Assembly: GCA_036653595.1 (NCBI GenBank)
Contig: JAVVTQ010000017.1
Span: 1 to 30,220, forward strand
Direction of reading: 5' to 3'
Length of the DNA stretch: 30,220 nt
From: JAVVTQ01 sp036653595
GTDB lineage: Bacteria > Bacillota > Clostridia > Oscillospirales > Ruminococcaceae
Of the stretch, positions 8,024 to 15,911 are shown piece by piece. The notes beneath the pieces are model-generated. The model saw nothing but the letters and a program-made list of their open reading frames with translations. It ran no database searches and was not told the DNA's origin. Position numbers and translations under genes: made by a program. Positions within the stretch are counted from its first letter, which is position 1; each line of letters starts with the position of its first letter.

Positions 8024-8043
8024 TATCTCTTTATATCTCAAGG

Positions 8044-9252
8044 TCAATAAACATCCCTGTGCTTTTTGCGCGCGCGCACAATCAAAATTATGATTGACGC
8101 CGCGAATGCCCCAAACAGAAATACCGGGCCTATCCACACATTTGGATTTTCATTGTATGTGAGTATGTCTGTCCAGTACCTGTCAATTTGAAGATTTACC
8201 TCTTCAGGCAAAGCCCGGAAAACCTCGGTGTTTTTGAGGACTTCATCGTCGGGATATGAAATTTTTGAAGCGACCTCGTCCAAGTCGAGCAGCTCAAACG
8301 CTTCAGGTATCGGCGTGGAATATCCTATATACCCCGCATTGGCAGCTGACACCTCCGGCTCGCACATGAAGTTTATGAACATCTCCGCGGCTTCCTTATT
8401 CTTAGAGCCTTTCGGAATCACCATCGCATCGACAAAGTAGTTTGTCCCCTCCTTGGGGATAACGAATTTCAAGTCGGGATTTGCCTCGATCATAGTGATG
8501 GCATCGCCGGCATAGTATGGCGCGATGAGAGCTTCCCCGCCCTCCATCTTGTTGAAGATTTCGTCCATGACATAAGCCTGAACAAGCATTTTTTGGTTTT
8601 GCAGCTCGACCGCCGCCTCTTCCAGCGCTTTTGTATCCGTTTCGTTGAGCGAGTAGCCGAGCCTCAAAAGCGATATGCCAAAGGCATCGCGCGAATTGCT
8701 GAACATCAAAATCTGTCCGATGTATTTTTGATCCCAAAGCGCGCTCCATGAGTCGATTTCGTCCTCTATCACCGCGCCGTTGTAAATGAGTCCGACAAGC
8801 CCCCACATGTATGGCACCGAATACTCGTTTTTCGCATCGTAATCCATGTTTTTGTATACGTCGCTTACAAGCTTGAAGTTGGGGACATTGGCAAAGTCCA
8901 GCTTTTCGAGCATATCCTCACCGAGCATCCTGGCTATCATATAGTCCGATGGAATTATGACGTCATACTGTGCCCCGCCGCTTTTAATTTTTGCATACAT
9001 TTCTTCGTTGGAGGCAAAATTTGTGTAATGCACCGTAACTCCTGTCAGCTCCTCAAACTCCTTTACAACATCCATAGAATCGTCCGAGCCGTCCGAAATA
9101 TATTCGCCCCAGTTGTACACGTCAATCGTGATGTTCTTGCCTTTGAATTTCTGGTAGTAATCGCTGTCTCCAACGCTGACATTCAGGGCGTTGCAGGTTG
9201 CGCACGAGAATACAACCGCAAGCATCATCGCCATACAAAGAATTTTTTTCAT
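8044..9252 (-). CDS. potD: Spermidine/putrescine-binding protein PotD with C-terminal membrane anchor
   Basis: 402 residues. A signal sequence (about 1-23) is followed by the PotD-type periplasmic-binding fold: VYNWGEYISDGSDDSMDVVKEF, then YDVIIPSDYMIARML, VPYMWGLVGLIYN and MVIPKGSKNKEAAEMFINF. It lacks a convincing lipobox. Instead its end (about 373-393) is a hydrophobic helix followed by RARKKHRDVY, a positively charged stop-transfer tail. This suggests the binding domain is tethered by its C-terminus rather than by lipid. The ATG at 9252 overlaps the potC stop (ATGA) and has AGGAG about 9 bases upstream; a longer in-frame reading inside potC is rejected. Confidence 0.9.
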   Translation of the reverse strand: MKKILCMAMMLAVVFSCATCNALNVSVGDSDYYQKFKGKNITIDVYNWGEYISDGSDDSMDVVKEFEELTGVTVHYTNFASNEEMYAKIKSGGAQYDVIIPSDYMIARMLGEDMLEKLDFANVPNFKLVSDVYKNMDYDAKNEYSVPYMWGLVGLIYNGAVIEDEIDSWSALWDQKYIGQILMFSNSRDAFGISLLRLGYSLNETDTKALEEAAVELQNQKMLVQAYVMDEIFNKMEGGEALIAPYYAGDAITMIEANPDLKFVIPKEGTNYFVDAMVIPKGSKNKEAAEMFINFMCEPEVSAANAGYIGYSTPIPEAFELLDLDEVASKISYPDDEVLKNTEVFRALPEEVNLQIDRYWTDILTYNENPNVWIGPVFLFGAFAASIIILIVRARKKHRDVY

Positions 9253-10076
9253 GTTCTCTTCTCCTTTGCGCGATGCTTTTCGCCGCGAATATCCTTGGCA
9301 TTCATTATGAGCAAGATGCTCAGCACGACCACAAACATCAGAGCAGACAAGGCGTTTATTTCCGGGCTGACCTTTCTGCGCGTCATCGAATATACCGCGA
9401 TGGGCAGCGTCTGCGCTGTGCCGGAGGTGAAATAGCTTATGACAAAATCGTCGATTGAATATGTCAGAGCCATCAGAAAGCCCGTCATTATGCCGGGCAT
9501 TATTTCGGGTACTACGACCTTGAAAAACGCCTTGAAAGGACTGCAACCGAGATCCAGCGCCGCCTCGTACAGGTTTTTGTCCATCTGGCGAATTTTGGGT
9601 GACACCGACAAAATAACATATGGAACGTTGAACGTTATATGAGCCAAAATCAGCGTTACGATTCCCATCTCAAACTCAATTCCAATCGCCCCCAGCACAG
9701 TGCGCATCACGACAAAGAGCAACAGCATCGATACACCTGTTACTATTTCGGGGTTGACGACGGGTATATATGTCACATTCATGACGGCAAAGCGCGACCA
9801 TTTCCTCATGCCGGATATTCCCACCGCGGCGGCCGTGCCCAGAATTGTGGCAAAGACCGATGCCACTGCCGCGACCACGAGCGTCACGACCAGCGCTTTG
9901 AATATCGCGTCGTTTGAAAACAGTTCCTTATACCAGTGAAGCGTAAAGCCGGTGAAAACATTTCGGCTCTTGGACTGGTTGAATGAGAAGAAAATCAAAA
10001 CGGCTATAGGAAGGTAAAGAAAAGAGAAAATCAGCGCCATATAGGCCTTGGAAGATCTCGAGGATTTTTGCATCAT
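9249..10076 (-). CDS. potC: Spermidine/putrescine ABC transporter permease PotC
   Basis: 275 residues, six expected membrane helices. The cytoplasmic EAA loop reads EAALDLGCSPFKAFFKVVVPE, the site that contacts the PotA ATPase. YSIDDFVISYFTSG is typical of PotC. The start overlaps the potB stop as ATGA, and the end overlaps the potD start in the same way, so potB, potC and potD are translationally linked. The second Met codon (10073) is an alternative start with no practical effect. Confidence 0.9.
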   Translation of the reverse strand: MMQKSSRSSKAYMALIFSFLYLPIAVLIFFSFNQSKSRNVFTGFTLHWYKELFSNDAIFKALVVTLVVAAVASVFATILGTAAAVGISGMRKWSRFAVMNVTYIPVVNPEIVTGVSMLLLFVVMRTVLGAIGIEFEMGIVTLILAHITFNVPYVILSVSPKIRQMDKNLYEAALDLGCSPFKAFFKVVVPEIMPGIMTGFLMALTYSIDDFVISYFTSGTAQTLPIAVYSMTRRKVSPEINALSALMFVVVLSILLIMNAKDIRGEKHRAKEKRT

Positions 10077-10885
10077 ACCAGCATCCCCTCCATTTCCTCA
10101 TCGTCAAATTGGTTGGCGACGCTCATACACAGCAGCACAATAACCATGAGGACAAGCGCCATGGCCGAGCCGAGATGCGGGTTATAGGAGTTTCCGAGAA
10201 ACTGCATCTCGATTATGTCTCCGATGAGTATGTTTCCGCCTCCACCGAGCATTCTCGAGATGATGAAGGTGCTTATTGACGGCACAAAAACCATTGTTAT
10301 GCCCGTGGCTATTCCGGGAATTGAGAGCGGAATTATGACCTTTGATGTCACCTTCCACTTGCTGGCGCCCAAATCCTGCGCGGCCTCAATGACAGAATTG
10401 TCGATTTTTGTCATGATTGAATACAGCGGCAGAATCATAAAGGGCAGGTAGTTGTACACCATGCCCAGAACAACTGCGCCTTGTGTGTTTATCATCTGAA
10501 AGGGTCCGATTCCTATAAGCCCAAAAAGCTTGTTGATGAGCCCATTGTTTTCAAGCAGCGACATCCACGCGTAGGTGCGCAGCAAAAAGTTCATCCACAT
10601 AGGCAGCATGATGAGCATTATCATCAGCGACTGGCGTACGCTTTTCATCCTCGAAATCATATAAGAAAGCGGAAATGCGAGCACAAGGCAAATTCCTGTC
10701 GCTATCAGCGCAAGCCATATCGAGCGCGCAAAAACAGGGGTATAACGCCCTATGGAGGCGACATTGTCGGCCGTAAAGTTGCCTGCAGAATCGGTAAATG
10801 CATAGTACCCGACGAGCAGCAGCGGAATAACAATGAATATCGCCATCCAGATGAGATATGGAACGGAGGCAATTTTTGTTTTCAT
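10073..10885 (-). CDS. potB: Spermidine/putrescine ABC transporter permease PotB
   Basis: 270 residues with six expected membrane helices. The EAA loop EAAQDLGASKWKVTSKVIIP is well conserved, and MNFLLRTYAWMSLLENNG is typical of PotB. It forms the channel with PotC. Its ATG directly follows the potA stop with no gap, and its GGAGG site lies inside the end of potA. Confidence 0.9.
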   Translation of the reverse strand: MKTKIASVPYLIWMAIFIVIPLLLVGYYAFTDSAGNFTADNVASIGRYTPVFARSIWLALIATGICLVLAFPLSYMISRMKSVRQSLMIMLIMLPMWMNFLLRTYAWMSLLENNGLINKLFGLIGIGPFQMINTQGAVVLGMVYNYLPFMILPLYSIMTKIDNSVIEAAQDLGASKWKVTSKVIIPLSIPGIATGITMVFVPSISTFIISRMLGGGGNILIGDIIEMQFLGNSYNPHLGSAMALVLMVIVLLCMSVANQFDDEEMEGMLV

Positions 10886-11935
10886 TTACTGCTCCTCCAT
10901 CCTCTTCATGATATGGATAGCCTCGGGACCTATTAGCATCCCGACTTGCGTTCCCGGCTCAGCGCTCTTTGTCGAGTGAATTTTCCAATTGTAGCCTGCC
11001 TGCTCGACTATCATCTCAAAGTGAACGCCCTTGAAGATTATGCTTTTCACGACACCGCGCAGCTGTCCTTTGCTCTGCGCCACTATCTCTATGTCCTCCG
11101 GACGCACAACAACTTCGACAAGCTCATCTCTGTCAAAGCCCTTGTCGACACACTCGAAAACCTTTCCCGCAAACTCAACCGAGTAGTCCTTGTGCATCAC
11201 GCCGCTTATAATGTTGCTCTCGCCTATAAAATCGGCGACAAACGCGTTTATAGGCTCATTGTATATATCCTCCGGCGTGCCTATTTGCTGTATCAGTCCG
11301 CCGTTCATCACGACGACCGTGTCCGACATGGTCAGCGCCTCTTCCTGGTCATGCGTGACATATATAAACGTTATGTCAAGGCTTTGCTGGATTCTTTTGA
11401 GCTCCGTCTGCATATCCTTGCGCAGCTTGAGATCCAGCGCGCCGAGCGGCTCGTCAAGCAGCAGAATGCGCGGCTTGTTTACAAGCGCCCTCGCTATGGC
11501 AACGCGCTGCTGTTGCCCGCCCGACATGCTGCCTATCTTGCGCGCTTCAAAGCCGCGCATGTTGACAAGCTCCAGCATTTCGGCAACTGTCGATTTGATT
11601 TCGTTTTCAGGAGTTTTTTTCAATCTTAGCCCAAATGCGATATTCTCAAAAACGTTGAGGTGAGGAAACAGCGCATATCTCTGAAAAACGGTGTTGACCT
11701 CGCGCTTGTAGGGCGGAAGATTTGTGATATCCGTGCCATTAAAAAATACCTTGCCGCTGTCCGGCGTCAAAAAGCCGCCGATGATGCGCAAGGTCGTGGT
11801 TTTGCCGCAGCCCGAAGGTCCCAGAAGTGTGACGAATTCCTCATCGTGAATGTCGAGGCAAAGATCGTTGAGCACGCACTCCCCGTCAAATGCAACAGAG
11901 CATTTGTCGAGCTTGACAATTACATTGTTCTCCAT
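10886..11935 (-). CDS. potA: Spermidine/putrescine ABC transporter ATPase PotA
   Basis: 349 residues. Walker A is GPSGCGKT (39-46). The signature is MSGGQQQR followed by VAIARALVNKPRILLLDEP (Walker B) and the H-loop in FIYVTHDQEEA. The last third is the TOBE-type regulatory region seen in PotA and related importers. It powers uptake through PotB and PotC. It is the first gene of the operon; AAAGGGG lies about 8 bases before the ATG. The leader is about 150 nt and contains no riboswitch I recognise. Confidence 0.93.
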   Translation of the reverse strand: MENNVIVKLDKCSVAFDGECVLNDLCLDIHDEEFVTLLGPSGCGKTTTLRIIGGFLTPDSGKVFFNGTDITNLPPYKREVNTVFQRYALFPHLNVFENIAFGLRLKKTPENEIKSTVAEMLELVNMRGFEARKIGSMSGGQQQRVAIARALVNKPRILLLDEPLGALDLKLRKDMQTELKRIQQSLDITFIYVTHDQEEALTMSDTVVVMNGGLIQQIGTPEDIYNEPINAFVADFIGESNIISGVMHKDYSVEFAGKVFECVDKGFDRDELVEVVVRPEDIEIVAQSKGQLRGVVKSIIFKGVHFEMIVEQAGYNWKIHSTKSAEPGTQVGMLIGPEAIHIMKRMEEQ

Positions 11936-12090
11936 TTTTGTACCCCTTTGCGGTTAATTTTAGTTCCGCCTTTTTGACGGACGATACCGATTTGTGCCAC
12001 CCCGCAAAAGGTTTGTTACACCGTCTAAAAGAAGTCGGCTACAGCGGCATTATCGAATATCGGGTTTTTTGCCTTTCTGACAATGTTTTT

Positions 12091-12118
12091 ATATTAACAT
12101 ATATCTCATCTTTGTCAA
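12091..12118 (-). promoter_or_regulatory. Promoter of the potABCD operon
   Basis: TTGACA (12118-12113), 16-base spacer, TAATAT (12096-12091) on the minus strand, about 155 bases before potA. Confidence 0.7.
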
Positions 12119-12360
12119 TATCCCGCAAATATTTCGGAATATCGCAATAAAACAGGGACTTTTAATAAATTTTTAAATTCACTCATGTTTGCTCAAAATT
12201 ACTCCAAAACGCTTTGCAACTCTCTTGTTTGCTGCTGTCGATATATTATACATTATGCACAAATTCACAATTTCTCTTTTTCAAATATGCACTTTGAGAA
12301 ATGGAGGTGCGCATACATAATGCGGCGCTTATTAGCCCGCTTTTACTTTGCATCAATATT
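12119..12360. other. AT-rich spacer between the pot promoter and the next terminator
   Basis: About 240 bases with no gene I can support on either strand. Short frames here lack ribosome binding sites and protein-like composition. Confidence 0.5.
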
Positions 12361-12410
12361 AAAGGGCGGACACGGCTTTGCACACTTAGCGCAAAGCCGA
12401 TGTCCCCCCT
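12361..12410 (-). terminator. Probable terminator of the membrane protein gene
   Basis: A strong hairpin (GGGCGGACA and CGGCTTTGC paired with GCAAAGCCG and TGTCCCCCC) starts 23 bases after the gene end. The following T tract is short (TTTAATATT), so it may be inefficient. Confidence 0.55.
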
Positions 12411-12432
12411 TGTAATGCTGCGCCTTCCGCTC

Positions 12433-14163
12433 TTAAGCCGCGTTGTCCGAAGCCGGTTTTTCTGCTTCTGCCTTTGCGGGCGGCGTCGGTGCCGATGCAC
12501 TGTTGAGAATTTCCAGAGAAGTGGTCGGCAATATCTGGGATTCCTGTTTTTCGTTATACGTTATTTTGACTGTGTCACCGACCGAGACGATTATTGCTTT
12601 TTCGCTGTCAGCCGCTGAAATTGAGTAGAAAATATCGCTGTTTTCGAGTTTGAGGTAATAATAGGTGTTGCCATCGATTACGGCGCTGCGTATCTCTCGG
12701 ACCACACCCTCCTCCTCAAAGCGCTCCAGCTCCGTCACCTCGGTGATGTTTTGTTCGAGCAAAAGGTTGAGATAGTTCATCTCACACTCGCGCACCGTGG
12801 CGCCGAGGGCGACGACCTGATAGCTGCTCACATTGACCATGGCATATTGCTTCACAAGTCCCGCATTGTCTTTGAGAGCCATAAAATACGTCGGCTGCTT
12901 GCTGATATTGAGAAGCAGCGGGAATGTGGAGGTATAGCCCAAATCCTGAACATATCCCTCGGCAGACGACATCGCAGAATATTCTGCCGCGCCGGCTATC
13001 GCATAGTAGGTTGTCTCCTTCGTCCTCTGATTTGTGAGGATAAAGCCGACGTTCGACTGATCGCTGCTGACGGATGTTATTCCCGTGTACATATACACGT
13101 CGTCATTTTTTGCGATATAGTTGTAACCGGCCGTCGTCACGGTCACGTCCTTCTGTCCGAAAACAGAGTTGAGCAGACCGTTTACATATTTTCCGTGATA
13201 GTCATACTGCTCGATGATAAGGTCTGCCGGGTACACGCGGTCAACCCAGTTCGGGACTTCCTCGTAGTACTGGTTTTCGCCCGTGACCGCATCGACGATG
13301 ACCGCTCCGTTTATATCTGTGCCGCCAAACAGTCCGATGGTTTTGACCACCTTGGGGCATATCCAGAACGGATGTCCCGTGTCGTCGATTTCAAAGGACG
13401 GCGTGCCGAACATATAAGTCGGGTAGTTAAAGCGCAGATATCTGTATAGGTTGCGTGAAAAATGCTCGTTTGTGGTGTACTTCATCCCGACATCGAGCTC
13501 CACAACTTCTACTTCCTGAGTGACCATGTCAACTCTGATATAGGCGGGGATTCCCTCGCCCCTGTTGTTGAACCACTTGATGAGATCGCCGTACAGAAGC
13601 GGGGTCACCCTGACCGGTCTGCCATTATAGTTTATTTGCGCGTACTCGTTTGATACCTCAAACTGGCTGACATACTGTGGCAACTCGCCCATTTTTCTGT
13701 CTCCCAGCTTTTCTGCGCTGGCCTTGTCGAGCATCGGAATCTGGTTGTAGTTTATTTCGTCCACATCCTCGCCGAAGGTTCCGACTTTTACCTCAAGCAA
13801 ATCGCGATATGCGCCTGCGCGCAAAATAACGCTCGACAGAAGTGAACCCACCAAAATCAGCACGATGAACACCAAGCAGACAATCAGCGGTATCTTGCAG
13901 TGATTCTTGATGGATTTTAGAAAATCGTCCTCTCCTTTGAGCTTGTACAGACCGGAGGTCATCACCGCAGTGACGCAGTAGACCGCCGAAAGCATGAAGA
14001 AAAAGAAGTAAAACTCTCTGGCTTGCAGGTTTATTGGCGGCAGCTCAAGATAAAAATAAATCAGTCCCACAACGATTGTGACGGCAAAATTTATCAGAAT
14101 CTTGCTTGCGCCTGCCCTCTTTTTTGTGTTGATGTCTATGACTTTTGGTTTTTTCTTGTCCAT
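12433..14163 (-). CDS. Membrane protein with large extracytoplasmic PepSY-like part, unknown function
   Basis: 576 residues. The N-terminal tail is basic. Three membrane helices follow at about 21-42, 50-70 and 92-112. A long soluble part (113 to about 555) and an Ala/Pro/Glu-rich tail complete it. With this topology the soluble part is outside. Segments such as GIPAYIRVDMVTQEVEVVEL, GAVIVDAVTGENQYYEEVP and AGLVKQYAMVNVSSYQVV resemble PepSY-like domains, but this is only an impression. I do not recognise a named gene. It stands alone with its own promoter; a GGGGGAT site lies rather far (about 11 bases) from the ATG. Confidence 0.75.
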   Translation of the reverse strand: MDKKKPKVIDINTKKRAGASKILINFAVTIVVGLIYFYLELPPINLQAREFYFFFFMLSAVYCVTAVMTSGLYKLKGEDDFLKSIKNHCKIPLIVCLVFIVLILVGSLLSSVILRAGAYRDLLEVKVGTFGEDVDEINYNQIPMLDKASAEKLGDRKMGELPQYVSQFEVSNEYAQINYNGRPVRVTPLLYGDLIKWFNNRGEGIPAYIRVDMVTQEVEVVELDVGMKYTTNEHFSRNLYRYLRFNYPTYMFGTPSFEIDDTGHPFWICPKVVKTIGLFGGTDINGAVIVDAVTGENQYYEEVPNWVDRVYPADLIIEQYDYHGKYVNGLLNSVFGQKDVTVTTAGYNYIAKNDDVYMYTGITSVSSDQSNVGFILTNQRTKETTYYAIAGAAEYSAMSSAEGYVQDLGYTSTFPLLLNISKQPTYFMALKDNAGLVKQYAMVNVSSYQVVALGATVRECEMNYLNLLLEQNITEVTELERFEEEGVVREIRSAVIDGNTYYYLKLENSDIFYSISAADSEKAIIVSVGDTVKITYNEKQESQILPTTSLEILNSASAPTPPAKAEAEKPASDNAA

Positions 14164-14217
14164 TTATTTGTTAATCCCCCATGAACGGCGACATTGCGTT
14201 CTTTCACCGTATGATAT

Positions 14218-14245
14218 ATTATACATTATTTCACGCATTTTGCAA
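14218..14245 (-). promoter_or_regulatory. Promoter of the large membrane protein gene
   Basis: TTGCAA (14245-14240), 16-base spacer, perfect TATAAT (14223-14218) on the minus strand, about 55 bases before the start codon. Confidence 0.65.
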
Positions 14246-14418
14246 TAACGCAGCGCCCCGCGCCGCTTGCCCCGGCAATCTTATTTTCCGTATATTCCCG
14301 TGCAATTATGCCGCTCCTCCAAAAAAAATGCGCGCGCCGATCAATTTCGTTTTCTTGTTTTCTGACAATATTGCCGTCCCAAGCGCGGTCAGACCTCGCC
14401 GAATGCGCAAAACTGTGA

Positions 14419-14424
14419 TATAAT
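14419..14424 (+). promoter_or_regulatory. Likely -10 element of ylmH
   Basis: A perfect TATAAT preceded by a TG-rich extension (CTGTGA), 31 bases before the start codon. No good -35 box stands at the usual distance. Confidence 0.45.
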
Positions 14425-14455
14425 TTCGGAAAACAAAAAAGGACGTGTTGCCGCA

Positions 14456-15205
14456 ATGAACTCGACTCTCGACGACGACAAGCAGCTTCTAGCCAGAATG
14501 CGCGATCTCGCGATATTCTGCGATAAACGCGGAAAGCCGGCTTTTTCGGATTTCCTCACACCCGCGCAGATTTCGGTTGTCTCTCTGTGCCGCGAGCTGA
14601 AAAAAAGCGCTTCGTTTCGATTTTTCGGCGGCTTTTCGCAGGCCGAGCGCTGTGTCGCAGCGGCTGTTCCTTTTGATTTTTCGGCAGAGCCCGAATATCC
14701 GATAGAAACGCTCAAAATCGAAACCGACGGACCCGCTCTGTCACACCGCGACATACTCGGGGCGCTCATGGGTCTTCTCATCAAGCGCGAAAAGCTCGGG
14801 GATATCGTTGCCTCAAACGGAGAGTACTTTGTGGTTTGCAGCAAAACAATCTCCGATTTTATAATTCAAAATCTGGAAAAAATAGGCCGCAACAGTGTGC
14901 GCGCTTTGCCCGCTGCGGCGGCAGCTTTTTGCGAGCCCGAAACCGAGCAGATCACCGCCACTGTGATGTCGCTGCGCTTGGACGCGATTGTGTCGGAGGG
15001 CTTTGATATCTCGCGCGCAAAGGCGTCTGAGGCAATCAAGCAAGGGCTTGTGTCCGTCAACTGGACAGTGCGAGACAGCGTTTCCAAGGATTTGTCTCAA
15101 GGCGACAGCATATCGTTTCGCGGGCATGGAAAAATCAAGCTCGCCGAGGTCGGAGGACTGAGCAAAAAAGGCCGAACTTTTATCACAATTTTAAAATACA
15201 TCTGA
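14456..15205 (+). CDS. ylmH: YlmH-family RNA-binding protein with S4 domain
   Basis: 249 residues. The N-terminal two thirds match the YlmH body (FLTPAQISVVSLCRELKKS, then FFGGFSQAERCVAAAVP, HRDILGALMGLLIKREKLGDIV). The C-terminal S4 RNA-binding domain spans about 172-240 (LRLDAIVSEGFDISRAKASEAI, GLVSVNW). YlmH is known from Gram-positive bacteria as a division-cluster protein, with a reported link to rescue of stalled ribosomes through its S4 domain. Here it stands alone rather than in a ylm/divIVA cluster. The only reasonable start is the ATG at 14456; AAGGA lies about 12 bases upstream. Confidence 0.88.
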   Translation: MNSTLDDDKQLLARMRDLAIFCDKRGKPAFSDFLTPAQISVVSLCRELKKSASFRFFGGFSQAERCVAAAVPFDFSAEPEYPIETLKIETDGPALSHRDILGALMGLLIKREKLGDIVASNGEYFVVCSKTISDFIIQNLEKIGRNSVRALPAAAAAFCEPETEQITATVMSLRLDAIVSEGFDISRAKASEAIKQGLVSVNWTVRDSVSKDLSQGDSISFRGHGKIKLAEVGGLSKKGRTFITILKYI

Positions 15206-15380
15206 CGTTGCAAGCTTCTCTATTCGCAAGTACAGATGTTTTATTGTAAAAACCGCACTTTTGTCGCAGCGCGGCTTCCGACACGCTTTGATTTTTTGTG
15301 GATATCGTGCTTTTTCACTTTTTCCCGCCTGTTTGGCGGCTTCAAAATAACCATTCTGCCGAATTTTGAATATTCAAAAA

Positions 15381-15413
15381 GCGCCGCCTCGGTTAAACGC
15401 GTACAGGCGGCGC
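15381..15413 (-). terminator. Terminator between ylmH and the aconitase X genes
   Basis: GCGCCGCCT pairs with AGGCGGCGC. The minus strand continues with TTTTT, fitting the end of the aconitase X operon 57 bases upstream. The plus strand continues with TTTGTTG and may weakly end ylmH. Confidence 0.75.
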
Positions 15414-15469
15414 TTTGTTGTGTATTTTACAGCCTTGCTTTTCCGAGCAAGTCGGATGTCTTTTGCAAA

Positions 15470-15910
15470 TTACTCTACGGTGACCGTTCCGTCTTCTTCG
15501 ACCGTGATTTTCATGCCTGTTTTGACATATTCGAGAAAATCATCGCCCAGTGAGTCCACGGTCGGCATCGCGGCATCGGTCCAGACTTCGGAGAGTATCG
15601 CACCGGCCGCCGCCAGAGAGTCTATCGGCTTTGAGAAGAGCAAGCATGACGGCTGTCTGCCCATCGCGGAGGCGCAGAACAAGACCATGCCGCCCGTGGT
15701 GGAGCCGATAGTCTGCGGCAGGCAAAGCGCCTGATTGCACATAGGCTTGTTGAATATATCGGCGTTATTTTGATCGGAGCATTTTGCGCTCTTGTCGCCA
15801 AACATCAGCGCGTGCTGGAAGCTTGCAAGCGTGTTGAAGCCCGCCTTGGAGACAAGCGCTGTCGTCGATACCTTTCCTGCCACAACGGGACGTCCTTTAA
15901 ATTGTTTCAT
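15470..15910 (-). CDS. Aconitase X small (swivel) subunit
   Basis: 146 residues, the separate swivel domain of aconitase X (formerly DUF126). The active-site loop QTIGSTTGG, with the expected serine at 70, is present, followed by LFCASAMGRQPSCLLF. It completes the active site of the large subunit encoded just upstream. The ATG at 15910 has GGGGA about 9 bases upstream and begins 1 bp after the large-subunit stop; a longer in-frame reading from 15952 overlaps that gene and is rejected. Members of this family act as cis-3-hydroxy-L-proline dehydratase in bacteria or phosphomevalonate dehydratase in archaea. Confidence 0.87.
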   Translation of the reverse strand: MKQFKGRPVVAGKVSTTALVSKAGFNTLASFQHALMFGDKSAKCSDQNNADIFNKPMCNQALCLPQTIGSTTGGMVLFCASAMGRQPSCLLFSKPIDSLAAAGAILSEVWTDAAMPTVDSLGDDFLEYVKTGMKITVEEDGTVTVE

Positions 15911-15911
15911 G

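Noticed and set aside
11940..12060. GGGGTGGCAC in the pot operon leader (minus strand), similar to the T-box antiterminator core
   Set aside because: The leader is only about 150 nt, shows no Stem I or specifier loop, and no terminator/antiterminator pair could be drawn. Chance similarity is more likely.
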